DNA of 64,000 nucleotides from Klebsiella pneumoniae (GTDB lineage Bacteria; Myxococcota_A; UBA796; SXON01): the NCBI GenBank assembly GCA_945862325.1, contig CAMAXZ010000001.1:62001-126000 (forward strand). Direction: 5' to 3'. The notes under the pieces were generated by a model, which saw only the letters and a list, made by a program, of their open reading frames with translations, was not told the origin of the DNA and searched no databases. The first letter of the stretch is position 1. The number at the start of each line of letters is the position of its first letter. Shown here piece after piece: positions 59,227-64,000 of this stretch. The position numbers were made by a program, and so were the translations under genes.

Positions 59227-60213
59227 GTGCGCGCCCTCACCGGCATCAAGCCCACCGCCGCCCCGCATCTCGGCAACCTGCTCGGCATGATCGAGCCGGC
59301 GCTCGCCCTGGCCGAGCGGCAGGACGCCTACTACTTCATCGCGGACTACCACGCGCTCACGACGCTGCACGACGCGGCGCGGATGCGCGCGCACACCTAC
59401 GAGGTGGCGGCCACCTGGCTCGCCCTCGGGCTCGATCCCACGCGCTCCGTGCTCTGGGTGCAGTCGGACGTGCCGGAGGTGGCGGAGCTCTCCTGGATGC
59501 TCGCCTGTGTCACGGGCATGGGGCTGCTCGAGCGCGCCCACGCCTGGAAGGCGGCGCGTGACCGCGGCGAGGACGTGGGTGCGGGCACGGCGTTCTACCC
59601 GGTGCTCATGGCCGCCGACATCCTCGCCTTCGACACGGATCGCGTGCCCGTCGGCAAGGACCAGCGGCAGCACGTCGAGATGGCGCGCGACATGGCGATC
59701 GCCTTCAACAGCCGCTTCGGCGACGTGCTCCGCCTGCCGGAGGCCGCCGTGCGCGACGAGGTGGCCACGATCCCCGGGCTCGACGGTCGCAAGATGTCGA
59801 AGTCGTACGGAAACGCCGTCGAGGTGTTCCTCGAGCCGAAGGCCCTTCGCAAGAAGATCATGTCGATCGTGACCGACTCCAAGGGGGTCGACGACCCGAA
59901 GGAGCCGGAGGGCGACAACGTGTTCGAGCTGTACGCGCTCGTCGCGTCGCCTGAGCAGATCTCTAGCCTCGCCGCCCGTTATCGGGCCGGTGGGCTCGGC
60001 TACGGGCAGGCCAAGCAAGAGCTCTACGAGGTGCTCGAGGCGCGCCTCGCCGCTCCCCGAGCGCGGTATCATGCCCTCCTGGCGGACACCGCCACGCTCG
60101 ACTCCGTCCTCGCCGACGGCGCGAGCCGCGCGCGGCAGGTCGCCACCGAGGTGCTCGGCCGGTGCCGGGCAGCCACGGGAATGAGGGCATCGCCCCGGAG
60201 GTTCATCGGATGA
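59227..60213 (+). CDS. trpS: Tryptophanyl-tRNA synthetase
   Basis: A 328-residue class I synthetase charging tRNA-Trp. RALTGIKPTAAPHLGNLLG carries the HIGH-like motif (PHLGN), KDQRQHVEMARDMA the tryptophan-binding region, and GRKMSKSYG the KMSKS loop. GTG 59227 is taken as start because GGAG lies six bases upstream and the protein then begins at the normal family position; ATG 59137 would add 30 unmatched residues. TATACA at 59189-59194 may be the -10 of its promoter. Confidence 0.95.
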   Translation: MRALTGIKPTAAPHLGNLLGMIEPALALAERQDAYYFIADYHALTTLHDAARMRAHTYEVAATWLALGLDPTRSVLWVQSDVPEVAELSWMLACVTGMGLLERAHAWKAARDRGEDVGAGTAFYPVLMAADILAFDTDRVPVGKDQRQHVEMARDMAIAFNSRFGDVLRLPEAAVRDEVATIPGLDGRKMSKSYGNAVEVFLEPKALRKKIMSIVTDSKGVDDPKEPEGDNVFELYALVASPEQISSLAARYRAGGLGYGQAKQELYEVLEARLAAPRARYHALLADTATLDSVLADGASRARQVATEVLGRCRAATGMRASPRRFIG

Positions 60214-60306
60214 TCGAGCAACATTGCGCGGTGCCGGCGTGTTGTTCATGCGGCGTGGGCGATTTTTCCGGCCTCGCAACCGGTCTGGTGCGGCGCTGAC
60301 ATCATC

Positions 60307-60338
60307 TTGACAATTTGCTTGGCGGGGGGCCCTATAGT
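60307..60338 (+). promoter_or_regulatory. Possible promoter of the sigma factor gene
   Basis: TTGACA (60307-60312) and TATAGT (60333-60338) are near-perfect hexamers, but 20 bases lie between them, three more than ideal. A pair this good in such GC-rich DNA is unlikely by chance; the leader to ATG 60472 would be about 130 bases. The stretch 60214-60471 holds nothing else recognisable. Confidence 0.4.
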
Positions 60339-60471
60339 CTCCTCCCGCCGGGCCGACTGAATCCCTCTCCGCACCGGAACAGCACGCGAACGCGCGGTGT
60401 TCCGCTCCCCAGCCCTCACGGCCCCTCTCCCTCCTCCTCTCCCCGCACCCTTTCGACCGGTTGGAGTCGCC

Positions 60472-61521
60472 ATGGTCATGCGCATTCGTTCAAGCTCTTC
60501 CGCCGACGGTATCCGTCGTCGCAGCGAGCGCCTCACGGCCGAAGAAGAGAAGATGATCGCGCGCGAGATCCGCAAGGCCGAGCAGGCCGCGCGTGAAGCC
60601 GTCGCCGGCATCGACGCCGCCGAGAACATCCTTCGTCGCCGCCCGGATCGCGCGGAGCGGACCCGCGCCGGCGCGGTCGATCGTCTCGAGGAGGCCGTGC
60701 GCGCCGTTGCCCGCACCGCCAAGAAGGACGACACCCTCAAGTCCTACGCGCGCCGCGCGCAGGGCGCGTGGCAGCAGGCCGAAGAGCTGCGTTGGCGACT
60801 CGCGATGAGCGGCCGGCGCATCGCCCACGGCGAGGCCCGCAAGCTCGCGGGGCCCTTCATGGACGAAGAGGATCTCGTGCAGGAGGGCTACATCGGCCTC
60901 CTCCGCGCGGCCAAGCGCTTCGACCCGGACCGCGGCATCCGCTTCTCCACCTACGCCCGTTGGTGGGTCCGCGCGCAGATGACCCGCGCGATCGATCACA
61001 CGGGGCGCCCGGTGCGCCTGCCCGGCTGCGCGGTCGAGCAGACCCGCAACCTCCGCAAGGCCATGAAGCGCTTCGAAGCCGCGGGCATCGAGTACAACGT
61101 GGCCGACCTCGCGGACGAGGTGGGCATCGACAAGGAGCGCGCCGAGCTCCTGCTGTCCCAGGGCAACACCATCTCCCTGGAGCAGCCGGTCGACGACGGT
61201 CCCCGGCCGCGCCCGCTCGAGCGCTTCCTCAGCGACGACGACGCCATCTCCCCGGACGACGAGAGCATCCAGCAGCAGGAGCTCTCCCGCATGACCAAGG
61301 CGTTCCACAACGTGCTCACCGAGCGGCAGCGCTTCGTGCTCACGCGGCGGTACGGCCTCGAGGACGGCGAGTTCCGCACCTTGTCCGAGGTCGGCAAGGA
61401 GATGGGCCTCTCTCGCGAGCGTGTGCGCCAGATCGAGCGCGAGGCGCTCATCCGCCTGCGCGACCAGAGCGGCATCCGCGACCTGCGCGGCCTCCCGCTG
61501 CCGGAGCCGGGCGAGGCCTAG
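60472..61521 (+). CDS. RNA polymerase sigma-70 family factor
   Basis: A 349-residue sigma factor of the RpoD-related group. Region 2 is well kept (DEEDLVQEGYIGLLRAAKRFDP, RFSTYARWWVRAQMTRAI, RPVRLP), region 3 follows (LADEVGIDKERAELLL), and region 4 is ERQRFVLTRRYGLEDG with the helix-turn-helix TLSEVGKEMGLSRERVRQIE. The N-terminal 110 residues are helical and charged and do not match region 1.1. ATG 60472 has GGAG five bases upstream. It could be an alternative or group 2 factor; a primary sigma factor would usually be longer. Confidence 0.88.
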   Translation: MVMRIRSSSSADGIRRRSERLTAEEEKMIAREIRKAEQAAREAVAGIDAAENILRRRPDRAERTRAGAVDRLEEAVRAVARTAKKDDTLKSYARRAQGAWQQAEELRWRLAMSGRRIAHGEARKLAGPFMDEEDLVQEGYIGLLRAAKRFDPDRGIRFSTYARWWVRAQMTRAIDHTGRPVRLPGCAVEQTRNLRKAMKRFEAAGIEYNVADLADEVGIDKERAELLLSQGNTISLEQPVDDGPRPRPLERFLSDDDAISPDDESIQQQELSRMTKAFHNVLTERQRFVLTRRYGLEDGEFRTLSEVGKEMGLSRERVRQIEREALIRLRDQSGIRDLRGLPLPEPGEA

Positions 61522-61531
61522 GCCACCGGGC

Positions 61532-62215
61532 GTGCGCCCCGTCCTCGTCGCGCTGCTGCTCACGGTCGAGCTCGCGGCGGCGGTCGTGGCCGCCGCCGTG
61601 TGGCTCGACACGCCCGCCCCGCCCTCGTCCGGGCGCGCGGCGCGCGGCGCGCTCGTGCTCCGGGACGACGTGTCGCCCTTCGAGGAGCTCGGCTCGGAGC
61701 TGTTCACCCGCGGCACCTTCGTCGGGGTGTACGCGGAGGTCGTGTACCTGACGCGGCACGACGGAGCCCCGTCCGAGACGGACGTGCTCGCCGCGCTCGA
61801 CGCGCTCGCGGCCCGGCGGGGCGCGGTCGACGTGTACCTCCTGCAGCACGGGCACCGGTGGCGGCTCCGCCGAGTGCTCGAGGCGACGCTCCCGCTCGGG
61901 CTCGTGTACAGCACCGGCTGCGGGGATCTCGTCGAGGTCACGACCGCGGGCAGCGCGACGGCGCTGGTGGGCCACACGGGGGCGCGCAGCATGTCGCCGT
62001 TGTTCTACGTGTACTTCGCGCGGGCGCTCCGCCGGGGCGCATCCGTGGAGGCCGCCACCGACCTCGCCAACACGCGCTACGCGGCGCTTGCGCGCGCCGT
62101 CGAGCGTGTGCTGGGCAAGTCGCGCTTCTACGCCCCGATCACGATCGCCCACACCCACGCGACGGTGGTCGGCGAGGGGGCCTTCGCGCCGCTCGGCTCG
62201 GCGGCGCCGCCGTGA
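61532..62215 (+). CDS. Membrane-anchored protein with CHAT/caspase-like features
   Basis: A 227-residue protein with an N-terminal anchor helix (about 2-22). The rest has the order of a clan CD peptidase: a strand ending in VYLLQHGHR (His106 in the HGH motif), then LVYSTGCGDLVEV (Cys130, compare the SACxTG of CHAT domains), then GSATALVGHTGARSMSPLFY and a helical FARALRRGASVEAATDLA, much like the end of CHAT domains. The resemblance is by eye and the domain is short. Starts at GTG 61532, ten bases after the sigma gene. Confidence 0.6.
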   Translation: MRPVLVALLLTVELAAAVVAAAVWLDTPAPPSSGRAARGALVLRDDVSPFEELGSELFTRGTFVGVYAEVVYLTRHDGAPSETDVLAALDALAARRGAVDVYLLQHGHRWRLRRVLEATLPLGLVYSTGCGDLVEVTTAGSATALVGHTGARSMSPLFYVYFARALRRGASVEAATDLANTRYAALARAVERVLGKSRFYAPITIAHTHATVVGEGAFAPLGSAAPP

Positions 62216-62535
62216 GGGGCCGTGGGCTCGGCTGGGTGCTCGCCGCGCACGCGTTGCACGTCGTGTTGTGGGCCGGCTTCTTCGCGTTCGCCGAGCTTCG
62301 GTACGCCCGCGGCGGCCCCGAGCTCCTCGTCACGGGGGCGGCGGCGTGGGTCACCGCGGCGTCCGTCGGGATGGTCGTGTGCTCCCTCGTCGGGCAACAC
62401 CTCGCGGTGTCCGCGTGGCTCGAGCGGCGCGGCGGCGCGATCGGCGCGGTCGTGGTGTTCGTGATGGGCGTGCCCACGGTGTTCGTGGGCGTGGCGGAGC
62501 TCGTGGTCGGCGGCGTGTTCTTCGGGGTGTGGTGA
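62212..62535 (+). CDS. Small three-helix membrane protein
   Basis: A 107-residue membrane protein with helices at about 7-25, 35-60 and 72-105. GTG 62212 overlaps the stop of the CHAT-like gene, so it is probably its membrane partner. No motif known to me. Function unknown. Confidence 0.6.
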   Translation: MRGRGLGWVLAAHALHVVLWAGFFAFAELRYARGGPELLVTGAAAWVTAASVGMVVCSLVGQHLAVSAWLERRGGAIGAVVVFVMGVPTVFVGVAELVVGGVFFGVW

Positions 62536-62566
62536 GGGGGCCTGCCCGAACACGACCTTGCACGCC

Positions 62567-63577
62567 TCAGTCGGCGGCGACGTAGCGGACGATCCGCAGC
62601 TGCACGCTCGCCGCTCCGCAGTCGATCGACTCGGTCGCGTACAGGAGCAGGCGGCCGTCGGGGAGCTGCAGGAGGGCCGGGTCCATCAGCATGGTGTCAC
62701 ACCCGTCGGCGCCTTCGGGCACGATCACGGGGGTCGGATCGCCGACCGGGGCGAGCGCCGGCCCGAGCTCGGCGAGGTAGATGCCCGCGGCCCCCGGGTC
62801 GATGTTCGCGAGGTACATCCTCGCGCCGCCGCCCTCGAGGTACACCGGGAGCGGGTCGACGAGGTCCGGCGGCCAGAGCCCCCCCGCGCCCGCGCGGCCC
62901 ACGATCGCGAGCGACGCGGGATCGACGCCGAGGTCCTTCACCCCGGTGACCCCGCGCGCGTCGAAGGAGTTCACCCACAGGACGGTCTCGGTCTCCGTCG
63001 CGAACGCCGACGGGACGCTCGCGTGCACGATGCCCTCCGCTGTCGTTCGCAACGGCTCCGGGTCGAGATCCCACGTAGAGAAGTCGGTCGATCGCGCGAC
63101 CCAGAAGGATCGCTCGATGTAGCCGCCGTCGCCCGTGATGCCTTCGACGAGGAACGTCCACCCGTCGGAGCGCGGCACGAGCGCGGCGTCGACGAGGCGC
63201 TCGCTGGCCTGCTCGCCGAAGTCCGCGGCGTCGAAGAGCACGCCGTCGTCGCTCCACGCCACGCCGTCGTCGGAGCCGTGCAACACCCGACCCGTCACCC
63301 GCGGCGAGATCGAGTTGTCCGTGGCCAACATGCCGTAGCGCCCGTCGGGCCCGACGAACACCTGAGGCACGCTCGCGTCGGCGATGACGAAGCTGTCGTC
63401 GCGCCGCCACTCCCAGCCTCGCGCGTCGGGCACGGTGAAGCGCGCGGCGTCGGCGAACCACGGCGGCGGACGAACCCCGTCCGGCGCGCCCGAGTCGCCG
63501 GGGTCGCCCGAGTCCTCTGCCGCGTCCGACGCGGGCGGCGAGCCGCACCCGAGGCCGACGAGCAGGGACCACCACAT
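62567..63577 (-). CDS. Lipoprotein with beta-propeller-like domain
   Basis: A 336-residue lipoprotein (VGLGC at the signal end, then an acidic SDAAEDSGDPGDSG linker). The body consists of repeated strand groups with GPDGRYGMLAT, GWTFLVEG and DGRLLLYATE, recalling the five-bladed propeller of glycoside hydrolase families 43 and 32, but the three acidic catalytic residues could not be assigned. TACACT lies seven bases before ATG 63577, again with no room for a ribosome-binding site. Confidence 0.7.
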   Translation of the reverse strand: MWWSLLVGLGCGSPPASDAAEDSGDPGDSGAPDGVRPPPWFADAARFTVPDARGWEWRRDDSFVIADASVPQVFVGPDGRYGMLATDNSISPRVTGRVLHGSDDGVAWSDDGVLFDAADFGEQASERLVDAALVPRSDGWTFLVEGITGDGGYIERSFWVARSTDFSTWDLDPEPLRTTAEGIVHASVPSAFATETETVLWVNSFDARGVTGVKDLGVDPASLAIVGRAGAGGLWPPDLVDPLPVYLEGGGARMYLANIDPGAAGIYLAELGPALAPVGDPTPVIVPEGADGCDTMLMDPALLQLPDGRLLLYATESIDCGAASVQLRIVRYVAAD

Positions 63578-63671
63578 GCGCGGTAGTGTACCTCAGCGAA
63601 CCCGCTTCGGACGCACGGGCGCGCCGCGCGTCGGCAGCCGGGGACGTTACGACGCGCGCGGCGGAGTTTTC

Positions 63672-64000
63672 ATGTCGCTCACCCTTACGTACTTCGACTT
63701 CGACGGATCGCGCGGCCTCGAGTGCCGGCTCGCCCTCACCGTCGCCGGGATCCCCTACACCGACGAGCGAATCGACCGCCCGACGTGGCTCGCGCGCAAG
63801 CCGAGCACGCCGTTCGGCGCGCTGCCGGTGCTCTCCGACGGCGAGCGCGCGCTCGTGCAGTCGAACGCGATCCTCACGTGGATTGGCCGCGGGCACGGCC
63901 TTCACCCCGCGGACCCGTGGCGTGCCGCGGAGCACGAGGCGGTGATGCAGTCCGTCGAGGACCTCCGCTACAAGCTCCCGAGCCCCAAGGACGACGCCGA
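63672..64000 (+). CDS. Glutathione S-transferase-like protein (partial)
   Basis: Runs off the right edge with 109 codons visible. The thioredoxin-like N-terminal domain is clear: LTLTYFDFDGSRGLECRLAL, then PFGALPVLSDGERALVQSNAIL, where the cis-Pro and the QSNAI glutathione-contact loop of the family stand. The helical C-terminal domain has begun (EHEAVMQSVEDLRYKL). The beta-1 loop has Phe-Asp-Phe-Asp in place of the usual Tyr/Ser-containing stretch, so the catalytic residue is uncertain. Confidence 0.8.
   Translation, partial: MSLTLTYFDFDGSRGLECRLALTVAGIPYTDERIDRPTWLARKPSTPFGALPVLSDGERALVQSNAILTWIGRGHGLHPADPWRAAEHEAVMQSVEDLRYKLPSPKDDA

Noticed and set aside
60214..60471. A small RNA or terminator between trpS and the sigma factor gene
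   Set aside because: The T-run near 60260 is not preceded by a matching stem, and no RNA family could be recognised.
1..64000. tRNA, rRNA, insertion sequences, prophage or integrase genes
   Set aside because: No tRNA-like cloverleaf, conserved rRNA stretch, transposase motif or phage structural gene was found on reading both strands.

Overview
The window is very GC-rich bacterial chromosome with strong third-position bias, so nearly every gene casts long open shadows on the other strand. Its gene content points to the Myxococcota or a close relative. Evidence includes eukaryotic-like Ser/Thr kinases, many lipoproteins with Asp-rich or Cys-rich (MopE, thrombospondin type 3, DUF4215-like) repeats, a subtilase ending in a MYXO-CTERM-like tag, caspase-fold proteins and two-gene FabF/chain-length-factor-like modules. 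No rRNA, tRNA, CRISPR array, insertion sequence or phage gene was seen. This is a placement from gene style, not a species call.

Layout. 1-5.3 kb: partial calcium-binding lipoprotein, rlmE, pepA and a pseudokinase. 5.4-9.6 kb: a translationally coupled trio of a GH3-like acyl-adenylating enzyme, a family 2 glycosyltransferase and a DUF2079-like membrane protein. 9.6-11.4 kb: a lipoprotein and a shortened FGE-like protein. 11.4-17.1 kb: a FabZ-like dehydratase, ketosynthase, truncated ketosynthase-like protein, Ser/Thr kinase and second ketosynthase. 17.2-23.9 kb: MopE-like lipoprotein, fatty acid desaturase, class III cyclase, YkgJ-like protein and a frameshifted kinase. 23.9-26.9 kb: DUF2752 pair, a TetR-controlled DsrE/flavin-fold operon with a visible promoter and palindromic operator, and an aquaporin. 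27-28.6 kb: a malonyltransferase coupled to another truncated ketosynthase-like protein.

28.6-33 kb: subtilase, Cys-rich lipoprotein, a VapBC-like toxin-antitoxin pair and decayed remains of a ParE-type pair. 33-36 kb: an unusual acyl carrier protein, a reductase resembling cyanobacterial acyl-ACP reductase, a methyltransferase and a degenerate HAD protein, all nearly overlapping. 36-44.6 kb: caspase-fold protein without its cysteine, miaB, an ABC-2-like transporter, an ECF sigma factor with an SRPBCC partner, and a hydrolase. 44.7-52.9 kb: deoxyhypusine synthase-like enzyme coupled to a heterodimeric ABC exporter, then lipoproteins. 52.9-56 kb: molybdopterin oxidoreductase and thiolase. 56-64 kb: nadE, a prenyl-synthase-like protein without its Asp motifs, trpS, a sigma-70 factor, a possible CHAT-like protein, a propeller-like lipoprotein and a partial GST-like gene.

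The most interesting theme is acyl-chain chemistry. Three separate blocks (11.4-17.1, 27.0-28.6 and 33.0-35.9 kb) together hold two full ketosynthases, two standalone N-terminal ketosynthase-like proteins, a dehydratase, a malonyltransferase, a dedicated ACP and an acyl-ACP-reductase-like enzyme. A kinase is stitched by overlap into the first block. Together these parts could form a type II polyene or fatty-acid-like pathway that releases its chain reductively as an aldehyde. A second theme is loss of catalytic residues in otherwise well preserved folds: a kinase, a caspase, a prenyl synthase, a HAD protein and two alpha/beta-hydrolase-like lipoproteins.
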